NCBI GenBank assembly: GCA_032249735.1
Contig: JAVVHA010000008.1
Coordinates: 21,728 to 85,727, forward strand
DNA: 64,000 nucleotides
From: Dehalococcoidia bacterium
Lineage (GTDB): Bacteria > Chloroflexota > Dehalococcoidia > SM23-28-2 > HRBIN24
Direction: 5' to 3'
The translations under genes and the position numbers were made by a program. Positions 1 through 8,696 of this stretch are shown in pieces. Each line of letters opens with the position of its first letter. Position 1 is the first letter of the stretch. The notes under the pieces were generated by a model. That model had not been told where the DNA came from, searched no databases, and was given only the letters and a program-made list of their open reading frames with translations.

Positions 1-481
1 CAGTCGGGCGGTTGGCTGGGAGTCTAGCCGGTATGCGGTAGTGCTGTCCTTGGAAGGCGAAGGGCTGTGGCGCCCAGCCGTGTCGGAGCACCTCCACCCC
101 CTCCCAGAAGCGCGCGAGGGCCTCGGTGGGGTCTAGCCCGTATCCCTCGGCCTCCTGTGGTCGCCAGGGCAAGGCCAAGGCCATGAGAAGACGTCCGTTG
201 CTGATGTTGTCCACTGTCACAGCGTCCTCCGCCACATAGGCAGGATGCACTAGGGAGAGATGGCAAAGAACGCCGATACGCAGGGCGTCGGCCTGGACGG
301 CGAGGGCGGCAGCAGGCACGAAGGGATGAGGACAGCAACCTTGGCCCGTGAAGTGGGCCTCACCGAGCCATACGGAGTCAAAGGCGCACTCCTGGGCGAG
401 AAGGGCCTGTTGCACCATCTCCCGGAACCGCCGGTGATGGTCCGTTCCTCCAAGCCAATAGGGCCCCAGGCCGAACTTCAT
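1..481 (-). CDS. LLM-class flavin-dependent oxidoreductase, partial at window edge
   Basis: This is the N-terminal 160 codons of a luciferase-like (LLM) oxidoreductase; the rest lies before base 1. The translation starts MKFGLGPYWLGG, carries the family's early VWLGEAHF segment near residue 45 and the DNISNGRLLMALALPWRP segment near residue 105, which correspond to the D-x-x-S-x-G-R-x-x-x-G region of LLM proteins. It therefore belongs to the FMN- or F420-dependent oxidoreductase barrel fold; the substrate cannot be told. The ATG (479-481) overlaps the TGA of the next LLM gene as ATGA, so the two are translationally coupled paralogues. The canonical glycine after NGRL is replaced by Met-Ala here, so the substrate side may differ. 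Confidence 0.8.
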   Translation of the reverse strand, partial: MKFGLGPYWLGGTDHHRRFREMVQQALLAQECAFDSVWLGEAHFTGQGCCPHPFVPAAALAVQADALRIGVLCHLSLVHPAYVAEDAVTVDNISNGRLLMALALPWRPQEAEGYGLDPTEALARFWEGVEVLRHGWAPQPFAFQGQHYRIPARLPANRPT

Positions 482-1530
482 GGCCTACTCTCCCATTCCT
501 CCCGCAGGGGCGAGATGACCTCTCTGGCCAACAGCTCCATGCAGCGGCGCATCTTGTCCCGGGGGGCGGTGTCGAACCGGATGCGCATAAATAGGTGAGG
601 GATCACCCCTGGGGGACATTGCTGGAGGCGCTGCCGCAGCTGCTCCCGCACTGTCTCGGGGCGGCCGGCCATGGCCCCTTCTGCCATGGCATCGGCGATG
701 CCCTTCAGCAGGTCTGGGCGGTCGAAGGCGATGGGCTGCCCCAAGACGGGGTCGGCGAAGAATCCCCATCCCCCCAGCTGGTCGTAGTAGAGGTACTTGG
801 CGAGGGGCCGGATAAAGGCCTTGGCCTCCTCCTCGTCCTCCGCCACCCAGACATCGCCGCCCACTGTCATCTTGATGCCTTGGGGATCGTGGCCGGCCTG
901 ACGGGCCGCCTCCTCATAGTGGTGCCAGTCCTGAGGGCGGGCCCCCATGAGGTGCAGGCGCCGCCTCCCTGCCCGCCGCACCACTGCCGGGGCCCACCCC
1001 CCCATCCAGATGGGGATGGGGCGCTGAATGGGCTTAGGGGTGAGGCGCACGTCCTTGTACTGGAAGTGACGCCCCTGATAGGAGAACCGCTCCTTCGTCC
1101 AGGCCAGATGGAGGATGTCCAGCATCTCCTCCATGCGGCTGGCCCTCTGGCTGCGGGCGATGCCGAAGGTGTCGAACTCCAAGTCCCGATAGCCCACGGC
1201 CACCCCTAGCTCCAGCCGGCCACCGGAGACGATGTCAGCCATGGCCGCCGCTTCCGCCACCCGCAAGGGGTCGTGCATGGGCAAGAGTAGGCAAGAGGTG
1301 CCAATGCGGATGCGGGAGGTGGCCGCGGCCACGGCCCCCACAGCCGTCAGGAGCTGCGGGACGTAGCCGTCGAACCAGACGTGGTGCTCGGTGAGCCAGA
1401 GGGCATCGAATCCTAGCTCATCTGCCCACCTCGCCTCCTCCACCATCTCCTGGTATAGCTTCACGTGATGACGGGGGTGGAGGATGAAAGCCTGCATGCC
1501 CCATAGGCCCAGTCCCGCCTCTAGCCTCAT
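478..1530 (-). CDS. LLM-class flavin-dependent oxidoreductase
   Basis: The 350-residue product has the full LLM (bacterial luciferase-like) barrel. It shows the LWLTEHHVWFDGY segment near residue 45, RIRIGTSCLLLPMHDPLRVAE near 85 and DIVSGGRLELGVAVGYR near 110, all typical of F420- or FMN-dependent monooxygenases and reductases. IPIWMGGWAPAVVRRAGR follows in the middle of the protein. The start at 1530 is chosen because its ATG overlaps the stop of the upstream enoate reductase (ATGA, 1527-1530) and upstream in-frame sequence is that gene's shadow. It is the middle gene of a three-gene minus-strand operon with the enoate reductase and a second LLM protein. The substrate is unknown; F420 versus FMN dependence cannot be decided from sequence alone. 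Confidence 0.85.
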   Translation of the reverse strand: MRLEAGLGLWGMQAFILHPRHHVKLYQEMVEEARWADELGFDALWLTEHHVWFDGYVPQLLTAVGAVAAATSRIRIGTSCLLLPMHDPLRVAEAAAMADIVSGGRLELGVAVGYRDLEFDTFGIARSQRASRMEEMLDILHLAWTKERFSYQGRHFQYKDVRLTPKPIQRPIPIWMGGWAPAVVRRAGRRRLHLMGARPQDWHHYEEAARQAGHDPQGIKMTVGGDVWVAEDEEEAKAFIRPLAKYLYYDQLGGWGFFADPVLGQPIAFDRPDLLKGIADAMAEGAMAGRPETVREQLRQRLQQCPPGVIPHLFMRIRFDTAPRDKMRRCMELLAREVISPLREEWESRP

Positions 1531-3563
1531 AGGTACCTCCCCACCATCTCCCCTTCCCAGATGGCGTACTCCAGGGTCCGAGGGGCGAGGCAATCGCCGA
1601 TGCGATGCAGCTCCCGCACCTTCCCCTTTAGAGCGAAGTAGAGCTCGTCGTTGGGGCGACGACCGGTGATGACCACCACCCCATGAGCCTCTAGCTGTTG
1701 CGTCTGCCCTGTCCACACGTGACGCACATGCACACTGGTTCCATCGATAGCCACCACCTCCTGGGACGTGAGGATATGTACGCCCTTCAGCAGGAGGCGG
1801 GGGACAAGGAGCTGCAGCTCCATGGGGAGCAGGTGGTACCCCACGCTGGCCAGGGAGGTGACCACCGTCACTTGAAAGCCGCGGTCGGCCAGATACTCGG
1901 CGGTGCCCGCCGCCCGCCAGTGCCCGTCCTGGTCTATGACCACCACCCTCGGCCCCGGTGGGGTCTTGCCCGAAAGGACATCCCAAGCCGAGAGGACGTT
2001 GGGCTGGTCAGCCCCTGGGATGGGTTGCTGCTCCAGGCGCGAGGGGTAGAAGAAGGTGGGGACAGGCCGGCAGCCGGTGGCCACCACAATGGCGTCCCAT
2101 TGCTGGGCCTGGGCCAGCACCTCCTCTGCAGTCACCCGATGGCCAGTGACCACCCGCACGCCCAACTTGCGCACCTGCACCTCCAGGTGCTGGACGGCGT
2201 CCTCGATATCGGCACGGGTGGGCTGGCGGGCGGCCAGCCGCACCTGCCCGCCCAGGGCGTCCTGCTCCTCGAAGAGGGTGACGTTATGGCCCCGGCGGGC
2301 AGCTACCTCTGCCGCCTTGAGGCCGGCAGGACCTCCCCCCACCACCATCACTCGCTTGGGGGAGGGGGCGCGCTGCAAGGTGCCAATGCCCAGCCACTTC
2401 TCCCGCCCCGCCGCCGGATTGACGGCGCAGGCCAGGGGAAGGTTGTGCCACAGCCTTTGCACGCAGAAGAGGCAGCCAATGCAGCGGCGGATGTCATCCA
2501 GGCGTCCCTCCTGTGCCTTGCGGGGCAGCTCGGGGTCAGCAAGAAGAGCCCGCGTCATCCCCACCATGTCCGCCTGCCCCTGCTCCAAGACCCGCTCCGC
2601 CATCATCGGGTCGGTGATGCGCCCCACACAGAAGACAGGGACGTCCACCGCCTGCTTGACGGCCGCCGCCAAATGGACGATGAACCCCGGGGGGAAGGCC
2701 ATGGAGCCCACGATGACAGGGGCCACGCTCCAATATGCGCCGGCACTGACGCTGATCCAGTCCAGCTTGCCCGTGGCCGCCAGGACCTTGGCGATGGCCA
2801 CCGTCTCCGACATGGTGAGCCCGCCGGGGGCGAACTCATCGCCGCTGATGCGCACCCCCACAGGGAAGTGGGGGCCCACCTCGGCCCGCACCGCGTCGAT
2901 GACCTCCAGAGTCAGCCGACACCGATTCTCCAGGCTCCCTCCATAATCATCGGTGCGCTTGTTGCTTATGGGGCTCAAGAACTGCCCCAAGAGATAGCTG
3001 TGGGCAGCGTGCACCTCCACCCCGTCCAGCCCCCCAGCCTTGACGTGCCGGGCCGAGCGAACAAACCCCTCGATGACCGCCTGGATATCCTCAGGCTCCA
3101 TCTCCTTGGGCAGAAGATGGTAGAGCCCGTATTCCGCTAGCCCTGGGACGGAGGAGGGAGCCCACACCTGGTGGTAGTGGTCTATCTGGTCGCCCCTGGT
3201 GTGCATGCCCACATGGCATATCTGGGCGAAGATCTTGGTGCCCGTCCCCTGCGCATGCACCGCCTCGGCGATGCGCCGGTAGCGGGGGACGATCTCCTCC
3301 CTATAAGCGTGGGCCAAGTAGTGGATGCCCCCCGTGGAGGTGGGGTGCACCATCTGATACTCCATGATGAGTAGGCCAGCCCCCCCTTTGGCCCTCTCTA
3401 CGTGGTAGTAAAGGTTCCGCTCTCCAGGCAGGGCATAAGACCCCTCCTCAGGCCCTGCTAGCACGTGGTCCTCAAAGGACTTGGCATGGGCCGTCTGCAA
3501 GATGCGGTTGGGCACCTCGATCTCACCGATGCGCAGGGGGGTGAACAGCCTGCGTAACATCAT
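1527..3563 (-). CDS. Fe-S flavin enoate reductase (2,4-dienoyl-CoA reductase / TMADH family)
   Basis: The 678-residue product has the two-part architecture of 2,4-dienoyl-CoA reductase (FadH) and trimethylamine dehydrogenase. An old-yellow-enzyme barrel (LFTPLRIGEIEVPNR at the start, VEVHAAHSYLLGQFLSP near residue 185) binds FMN. A 4Fe-4S site follows with CIGCLFC and LACAVNP, so the cysteines are spaced C-x2-C-x2-C-x11-C, closer to trimethylamine dehydrogenase than to E. coli FadH. After that comes an FAD/NAD(P)-binding half with VMVVGGGPAGLKAAE. Length matches FadH (about 670). Two adjacent ATGs at 3563 and 3560 are possible starts; a TTGACC-17-TAGCCT promoter ends 22 bases upstream. Likely role: NAD(P)H-dependent reduction of an unsaturated acyl-CoA or related enone; exact substrate not determinable. 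Confidence 0.85.
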   Translation of the reverse strand: MMLRRLFTPLRIGEIEVPNRILQTAHAKSFEDHVLAGPEEGSYALPGERNLYYHVERAKGGAGLLIMEYQMVHPTSTGGIHYLAHAYREEIVPRYRRIAEAVHAQGTGTKIFAQICHVGMHTRGDQIDHYHQVWAPSSVPGLAEYGLYHLLPKEMEPEDIQAVIEGFVRSARHVKAGGLDGVEVHAAHSYLLGQFLSPISNKRTDDYGGSLENRCRLTLEVIDAVRAEVGPHFPVGVRISGDEFAPGGLTMSETVAIAKVLAATGKLDWISVSAGAYWSVAPVIVGSMAFPPGFIVHLAAAVKQAVDVPVFCVGRITDPMMAERVLEQGQADMVGMTRALLADPELPRKAQEGRLDDIRRCIGCLFCVQRLWHNLPLACAVNPAAGREKWLGIGTLQRAPSPKRVMVVGGGPAGLKAAEVAARRGHNVTLFEEQDALGGQVRLAARQPTRADIEDAVQHLEVQVRKLGVRVVTGHRVTAEEVLAQAQQWDAIVVATGCRPVPTFFYPSRLEQQPIPGADQPNVLSAWDVLSGKTPPGPRVVVIDQDGHWRAAGTAEYLADRGFQVTVVTSLASVGYHLLPMELQLLVPRLLLKGVHILTSQEVVAIDGTSVHVRHVWTGQTQQLEAHGVVVITGRRPNDELYFALKGKVRELHRIGDCLAPRTLEYAIWEGEMVGRYL

Positions 3564-3585
3564 CCGCTCACTTATGAGCGCCAAT

Positions 3586-3614
3586 AGGCTACGCCACCTT
3601 GACGCGCAGGTCAA
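3586..3614 (-). promoter_or_regulatory. promoter for the enoate reductase-LLM operon
   Basis: On the minus strand TTGACC (3614-3609) is followed after 17 bases by TAGCCT (3591-3586), 22 bases upstream of the ATG at 3563. The -35 is near consensus and the -10 matches TATAAT at three positions. The same TTGAC(A/C)-17-TAGCCT arrangement occurs before two other genes in this window. Confidence 0.45.
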
Positions 3615-3676
3615 TTGGGCAAAATCCCCACCTTTAGGTCGGGTTATGCCCTACAGATGGGGAAGGTGGAGTTCTC

Positions 3677-3704
3677 TTGACAGGGGCGGGGTGCTGGATA
3701 TATT
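3677..3704 (+). promoter_or_regulatory. sigma-70-type promoter for the fused ETF gene
   Basis: A perfect TTGACA (3677-3682) and TATATT (3699-3704) are separated by 16 bases. The predicted transcription start falls near 3711, only a few bases before the GTG at 3715. The mRNA is therefore either almost leaderless or is translated from a second GTG at 3733, with the GGGGGAGG at 3706-3713 at its very 5' end. Confidence 0.7.
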
Positions 3705-3714
3705 CGGGGGAGGC

Positions 3715-5532
3715 GTGACGCTAGGAAACGAGGTGTGGTTCTGGCCGGAGGCCGAGGGACAGGGGCTAGCGGCGGTAGCCGCCTCCCTGGCCCAGGCCAT
3801 GGGAGGAGCCAGCGTGGCCCTGGAGGTTGGGGTGGGCGGTGGCCCATGGCCTTGCACCAGGGCCTGCCAGTGGCCAGAGGTGGGCCTGACGGGCCCAGAG
3901 GTGGCCGCAGCCTTGGCCCACCTGATGGAGCAGGTAAGGCCACAGGCCCTATTGGTCCCTGCCTCCCCCTTGGGCGAGGAGGTGGCCGCCAGGGTGGCCG
4001 CCTCCTTGCGCCTGGGGCTATTGGCCCAGTGCTCCCGCCTAGAGGTGGGCCAGGCAGGCGAGCTACAGGCCCTGCGCCCGGCCTACGGCCGGCGGGCCTC
4101 CTGCCTGCTGTTGGGACCCCAAGGGGAGACGGTAGTGGCCTCCTTCTGCCTAGAGGCTCTGCGCGGCCGTGAGGCGGTAAGGGAAAGGGGGCCCACCACA
4201 ACGATAAGAGGAGAGCCACCAGCACATGCCCCTTGCCCAGAAGTGGCTCAGGAGTGGCACCTGGGGCCAGGGGCCATGGAGGTAACAGAGGCCGATGTGG
4301 TGGTGGCGGGCGGGAGGGGAATGGGAGGCCCCGAGGGCTTCCGTCTGCTGTGGGAGCTGGCCTCCTACATCGGGGGGACGGTGGCCGCTTCCCGGCCGGC
4401 GGTGGACGCCGGGTGGGCGTCCAAGGACCGGCAGATAGGTAGCTCAGGGCACGCCATCGCCCCTCGCTTGTATATCGCTTGCGGCATATCAGGAGCCAGT
4501 CAACACCTGGTAGGGATGCAGGGGGCACAAGAGGTGGTGGCCATCAACAACGATCCTGGCGCTCCCATCTTCGCCCTAGCCCAACTGGGCCTAGTGGGGG
4601 ATGCCCGGCAAGTCCTGGAGGCAGCCTTGACCAGGCTACGCGAGCGTCCCCTTCCTCCGTTTGGCAGCCCCCATGTCCCCTCTGGCGGCCGCGGCGCTCA
4701 GGTGATGGTCTGCCTGGCCACAGGGCCTGATCCCGAGTCCCCCCTTGACTACAGACGGGTGGACAAGGCATCCCGTACCATAGGACCGGCTGACGCGGCT
4801 GCCTTGGCCCTGGGTGTCCGCCTCAAGGCCAACACCGGGAAGGTGTGGGCGGTCACCGTGGGAGAGGATGCAGGGGCGGAAGAGACCCTCCGCCTGGCCC
4901 TGGCTTTGGGGGCCGACGAAGCCCTCTGGGTCAGGGGCCTCTCCCGTGAGGCCGACGTCTTGGCCACCGCCCTCGCCCTGGCCCAGGTGGCCTACCGCCT
5001 CCAGGCCCAATTGGTGGTGTGCGGGGAGCGCTCCATCCAAGGGGAGACAGGTGCCGTGCCCTATCAGTTGTCCCAGCTCCTGGGCAGGCCGTGCATTGCC
5101 CACGTCCTAGAGGCGGCAGTGGACCATGGCCAGCTATGGGCGTTGCGGTGGCAGGCTGGAGGACGGAGAGCTTTGGTGCGCTGCGGCCTGCCGGCTGTTT
5201 TGGCCATAAGGGCAGGAGCCGCCACCCTCCCCTATCCCTCCCTGAGGGAGAGGATGCGGGTTGCCACTCGGCCCATCGCCCAGTGGTCCGTCCATGAGCT
5301 GGGGCTGGCCGAGGAGGGAGCGGGACGGGTGAAGGTGTTACGGCTGGGGCTCCCTAAGCCTATAAGCCTGGGCCCATACGTGGTAAAGGAATCGCCCTCT
5401 CCGTGGGAGCGGCTCCTTCCCTTATTGGGCGGAGGACGGCCAGCCGCCGGCCTGGTGACGGGACCGCCGGAAGCCCTGGCCCAACGCCTTCTGGACTTTT
5501 TGGCCCAGCGACATCTCCTGCCGGCGGGTTAA
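3715..5532 (+). CDS. electron transfer flavoprotein, alpha and beta fused in one chain
   Basis: The roughly 605-residue product joins two ETF subunits that are normally separate genes. The N-terminal half (about residues 1-315) is the alpha subunit: its C-terminal FAD-binding part is clear, with LYIACGISGASQHLVGMQGA, VVAINNDPGAPIF and LGLVGDARQVL. The C-terminal half (from about residue 325) is the beta subunit, with DYRRVDKASRTIGPADAAAL, an AMP/nucleotide-binding core and VVCGERSIQGETGAVPYQLS. ETFs collect electrons from acyl-CoA and other flavin dehydrogenases and pass them to the quinone pool. It is divergent from the enoate reductase operon and sits in a genome region rich in acyl-CoA dehydrogenases. 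Start: GTG 3715 fits the promoter; GTG 3733 is an alternative. Confidence 0.85.
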   Translation: MTLGNEVWFWPEAEGQGLAAVAASLAQAMGGASVALEVGVGGGPWPCTRACQWPEVGLTGPEVAAALAHLMEQVRPQALLVPASPLGEEVAARVAASLRLGLLAQCSRLEVGQAGELQALRPAYGRRASCLLLGPQGETVVASFCLEALRGREAVRERGPTTTIRGEPPAHAPCPEVAQEWHLGPGAMEVTEADVVVAGGRGMGGPEGFRLLWELASYIGGTVAASRPAVDAGWASKDRQIGSSGHAIAPRLYIACGISGASQHLVGMQGAQEVVAINNDPGAPIFALAQLGLVGDARQVLEAALTRLRERPLPPFGSPHVPSGGRGAQVMVCLATGPDPESPLDYRRVDKASRTIGPADAAALALGVRLKANTGKVWAVTVGEDAGAEETLRLALALGADEALWVRGLSREADVLATALALAQVAYRLQAQLVVCGERSIQGETGAVPYQLSQLLGRPCIAHVLEAAVDHGQLWALRWQAGGRRALVRCGLPAVLAIRAGAATLPYPSLRERMRVATRPIAQWSVHELGLAEEGAGRVKVLRLGLPKPISLGPYVVKESPSPWERLLPLLGGGRPAAGLVTGPPEALAQRLLDFLAQRHLLPAG

Positions 5533-5541
5533 ACTATAAGC

Positions 5542-6258
5542 ATGGGTATGGTGGTGTCGCCGGCGGTGGCCGACCCCCGCCGCCTGCGGCGGTTCGTCTC
5601 CTTCGTCGCCCCCCCCAAAGGCGCATCGGTGCTGGACGTCTGGACTGGCGCCGGCGTCATGGCCTGGGCCTTCTCCCTGCGGGTGCAGGAGGTGGTGACG
5701 GTGCTCAGGGATCACCAGCAGGCACCCCCTCGCCTGCGAGGCCGCCCCAACGTCTTTATGCTCGCTGCCTCTACCACCTCCCCAGAGCTGCCAGTGCCTG
5801 ACGAGCGGTTCGATCTCGTCACCTGTGGCATCCCATTCCATCACGTGCCTTGGCCTAAGGAGCTGCTGCTGGAGATGTGGCGGGTGTGCCGTCCGGCAGG
5901 GGTTTTGGCCCTGGAAGAGACGGTAGCCCACGAGCAGGAGGTGCGGGCCCGCTATCAGGATCGCTTGGAGCGGCTTCGTGACCGCTCCCATCCTCGATAC
6001 TTCCGCCTGAGCGAGCTGGTGCACCTTCTGGGGGAGGCAGGGTTCCTGGTGCGGCGGCTGCAACTGGTGGACCTGCAGCGAGAGTTCCACGAATGGCTCA
6101 GGGGGGCTCGGCCCTCGCCCCAGCGGGTGGAGGCCATCCGCCGCCTGCTGACGGGAGGCCAGGAGGCGGACATCGGCGGCCTCAATATCCAGATGGCCGA
6201 CGATACCTTCCTATTCACCCAGCGCTTAGCCTGGGTGGTGGCGGAGAGGATGGGTTAG
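5542..6258 (+). CDS. class I SAM-dependent methyltransferase
   Basis: The 238-residue product has a Rossmann-type SAM-binding motif I (VLDVWTGAGVMAWAF, residues 30-44) and a motif IV-like segment (ERFDLVTCGIPFHHVPWP, near 92-109), followed by LEMWRVCRPAGVLALEE, as in UbiE/Methyltransf_11 proteins. Two unusual points are tryptophan in the motif I loop (DVWTGAG instead of the common DxGxGxG) and the absence of an acidic residue in the usual motif II position. It starts ten bases after the ETF stop, so it may be cotranscribed with it. Two in-frame ATGs (5542, 5548) are possible starts. The methyl acceptor is unknown. Confidence 0.75.
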   Translation: MGMVVSPAVADPRRLRRFVSFVAPPKGASVLDVWTGAGVMAWAFSLRVQEVVTVLRDHQQAPPRLRGRPNVFMLAASTTSPELPVPDERFDLVTCGIPFHHVPWPKELLLEMWRVCRPAGVLALEETVAHEQEVRARYQDRLERLRDRSHPRYFRLSELVHLLGEAGFLVRRLQLVDLQREFHEWLRGARPSPQRVEAIRRLLTGGQEADIGGLNIQMADDTFLFTQRLAWVVAERMG

Positions 6259-6260
6259 GC

Positions 6261-8675
6261 TCACTGCCAAGGGTTGCGGCCGCGCCTCAGAGAGTCGATG
6301 GCCTTGAGTCCATCCTCGGCAGACAACAGGTCGCGGCGCAGCTCGAAGATCTGGTCGCGCAGGGCGGCCGCCTTCTCGAACTCCAGGTTGCGGGCCGCCT
6401 CCTTCATCTGCCTCTCCAGCTCCTTGATGAGACGGGCCAGCTCGTCCTTGGGCATGGGGCCTGCCTGCCACACGGGGCGCTCCTCGGCCACCTTGCGCAC
6501 CCGGTCGGTGAGGTCGCGGATGGCCTTCCTAATGGCCTGGGGCTGGATGCCGTGGCGCTGATTGTACTCCAGCTGGATGCGGCGGCGACGCTCCGTCTCC
6601 TCAATGGCCTTGCGCATAGATTCAGTGATGGTGTCGGCGTACATGATGACCTTGCCATTTAAATGGCGGGCCGCCCGCCCCATGGTCTGGATAAGGGACC
6701 ACTCGGAGCGCAGGTAGCCCTCCTTATCGGCGTCCAGGATGGCCACCAGGCTAACCTCGGGAAGGTCGAGGCCCTCCCGCAGCAGATTGATGCCCACCAC
6801 CACGTCATACACGCCCAGGCGCAAGTCGCGCAGGATCTCCACCCGCTCCAGGGTATCGATCTCGGAATGGAGGTAGTGGGTCTTGATGCCCATCTCCTGG
6901 AGGTAATCGGCCAGCCCCTCGGCCATCTTCTTGGTGAGGGTGGTGACCAGGGCCCGCTCACCCCGCGCCACTCGCGCTCGTATCTCGCCTATGAGGTCAT
7001 CGATCTGCCCTTTGGTGGGGCGCACCTCCACCTCCGGGTCAGGGATGCCCGTGGGACGGATGAGCTGCTCCACCACCTGCTCCGACACCTCGTACTCCCA
7101 GGGGCCGGGAGTTGCAGAGACGTATATCACTTGGTTGATGTGGCCCAGGAACTCCTGGAAGTTGAGAGGGCGGTTGTCCAAGGCCGATGGAAGGCGAAAG
7201 CCGTAGTCCACCAGCGTTTGCTTACGGGAGATATCGCCGTTGTACATGCCCCTGATCTGGGGAATGGCCAGGTGGGACTCGTCGATGATCATCAAGAAGT
7301 CGTCGGGGAAGTAGTCCAGGAGGGTCCAGGGGGTGGAGCCGCAGGGCTCGGCCCACGTGTTTTTAGGGCGATGGCGACGGGCCAGGTGGCAGGCATAATT
7401 CTCGATGCCCGCGCAGTAGCCCTGCTCCCTGAGGCACTCTAGGTCGTATCGGGTCCTCTCCCATAGCCGCTGGGCCTCCAGCAGCTTGCCCTGACGGCGG
7501 AACCACTCTACCCTCTCCTCCAGCTCCCGTTCGATGTCCCGCATGGCCGCCTCCAGCTTGTCCTGGGAGGTGACGAAATGCTTGGCGGGGTAGATGTCGA
7601 TCTCCTCCAGCTCCCCTAGCACCTCGCCAGTGAGGGGGTCTATCTGCAGGATGCGTTCCACCTCGTCCCCCCAGAAGTCGATGCGCACAGCCAGCTCCTC
7701 GTAGGCGGGCATGATGGTGAGGGAATCGCCCCGCAGGCGGAAGCGGCCACGAGAGAGGTTGTAGTCGTTGCGCTCGTATTGCATGTCCACCAGCTTGCGC
7801 AGCACGCGCTGGCGGTTGTGCGCCTGCCCCCTCTCGAGATGGAGGACAAACTCGTAGTACTCAGATGGCTCCCCCAATCCGTAGATGCAGGAGACGGAGG
7901 CAACGATGATGACATCGCGTCTAGTGAAGAGGGCGCGGGTGGCGGCGTGGCGCAGCTTGTCGATCTCCTCGTTGATGTCAGCGTCCTTGGCGATGTAGGT
8001 ATCGGTGCGGGGGATATAGGCCTCAGGCTGATAGTAGTCGTAGTATGAGACGAAGTATTCCACGGCGTTGTGAGGGAAGAACTCCCGGAACTCGGCGTAG
8101 AGCTGGGCGGCCAACGTCTTGTTGGGGGAGATGACCAAGGTGGGCCTACCCCAGCGGGCGATGACGTTGGCCATGGTGAAGGTCTTGCCAGAGCCGGTGA
8201 CCCCTAGGAGGGTCTGGTGCTTGTAGCCCTTCTGGAGCCCCTCCAGCAGCTTCTCCACCGCCTGGGGCTGGTCGCCCGTCATCTGGAAGGGAGCCACCAG
8301 CTGGAATTGGGAGAGCATGTAGCCCTCTTTGGGCATCAACCTGTGCTCCACCGGATCCACCACAAGCCCCAGGCTCTGCAAGGTATGGGCGCCGATGATG
8401 GGCGGGGCGCCCTCGGGGGCAAAGGCCACCAGCACCTGCTCCTCGATGCCCATCACCTCCACCCTGGCCCATCCCAGGGGCCATTGTTGCTCCTGCCCAT
8501 CGGCCAGGCGGAAGCGCATGGCCCGGTGGGGCCTTATGCCCAGTCGCTCCAAAAGGGGGGTGGGGAAGGCCGAGAAGGTGGCCCCCGTGTCCACCAGGGC
8601 CTCCAACCTCTCCCGCTGGCCCTGGGGCCCAATGAGGGTGATAAGCTGGGAGAAGACACCCATGCCCATGACCAT
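6261..8675 (-). CDS. uvrB: UvrB with an N-terminal retropepsin-like aspartyl protease domain
   Basis: This 804-residue open frame encodes the excinuclease ABC subunit B helicase from residue 120 on: [16 protein letters not shown], Walker A GVTGSGKT (158-165), the damage-probing hairpin [14 protein letters not shown] box (MIIDESHL), the helicase motif [14 protein letters not shown] and a C-terminal UVR domain ([24 protein letters not shown]). Residues 1-119 are an additional clan AA aspartyl protease unit with the catalytic [12 protein letters not shown] motif (D29) and a closing [15 protein letters not shown]. UvrB normally begins at MxxFxLVAPFxPTGDQP, and here that ATG is at 8318, preceded by AGAGGG (8328-8323). 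So either a true fusion is made, or UvrB is started internally. No stop separates the two parts. UvrB loads onto damaged DNA with UvrA and recruits UvrC. Confidence 0.9.
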   Translation of the reverse strand: MVMGMGVFSQLITLIGPQGQRERLEALVDTGATFSAFPTPLLERLGIRPHRAMRFRLADGQEQQWPLGWARVEVMGIEEQVLVAFAPEGAPPIIGAHTLQSLGLVVDPVEHRLMPKEGYMLSQFQLVAPFQMTGDQPQAVEKLLEGLQKGYKHQTLLGVTGSGKTFTMANVIARWGRPTLVISPNKTLAAQLYAEFREFFPHNAVEYFVSYYDYYQPEAYIPRTDTYIAKDADINEEIDKLRHAATRALFTRRDVIIVASVSCIYGLGEPSEYYEFVLHLERGQAHNRQRVLRKLVDMQYERNDYNLSRGRFRLRGDSLTIMPAYEELAVRIDFWGDEVERILQIDPLTGEVLGELEEIDIYPAKHFVTSQDKLEAAMRDIERELEERVEWFRRQGKLLEAQRLWERTRYDLECLREQGYCAGIENYACHLARRHRPKNTWAEPCGSTPWTLLDYFPDDFLMIIDESHLAIPQIRGMYNGDISRKQTLVDYGFRLPSALDNRPLNFQEFLGHINQVIYVSATPGPWEYEVSEQVVEQLIRPTGIPDPEVEVRPTKGQIDDLIGEIRARVARGERALVTTLTKKMAEGLADYLQEMGIKTHYLHSEIDTLERVEILRDLRLGVYDVVVGINLLREGLDLPEVSLVAILDADKEGYLRSEWSLIQTMGRAARHLNGKVIMYADTITESMRKAIEETERRRRIQLEYNQRHGIQPQAIRKAIRDLTDRVRKVAEERPVWQAGPMPKDELARLIKELERQMKEAARNLEFEKAAALRDQIFELRRDLLSAEDGLKAIDSLRRGRNPWQ
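8316..8328 (-). promoter_or_regulatory. internal ribosome binding site and canonical uvrB start
   Basis: AGAGGG (8328-8323) lies four bases before an ATG (8318-8316) that matches the usual first codon of UvrB. The codon just before it is TAC (8321-8319); one base change would make it a stop. The site could let ordinary UvrB be made separately from the protease-UvrB fusion. Confidence 0.5.
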
Positions 8676-8696
8676 TGTAGCAGCAGGACCCCTAGC

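Noticed and set aside
24..338. Minus-strand open frame of 104 codons at the left edge.
   Set aside because: It overlaps the partial LLM gene in another frame and its Arg/Pro/Leu-rich translation is a shadow; the LLM frame has clear family motifs.
1698..3140. Long open frame on the plus strand across the enoate reductase gene.
   Set aside because: It is the GC-rich antisense shadow of a gene with full motifs; its translation is low-complexity His/Pro/Gly-rich and matches no family.
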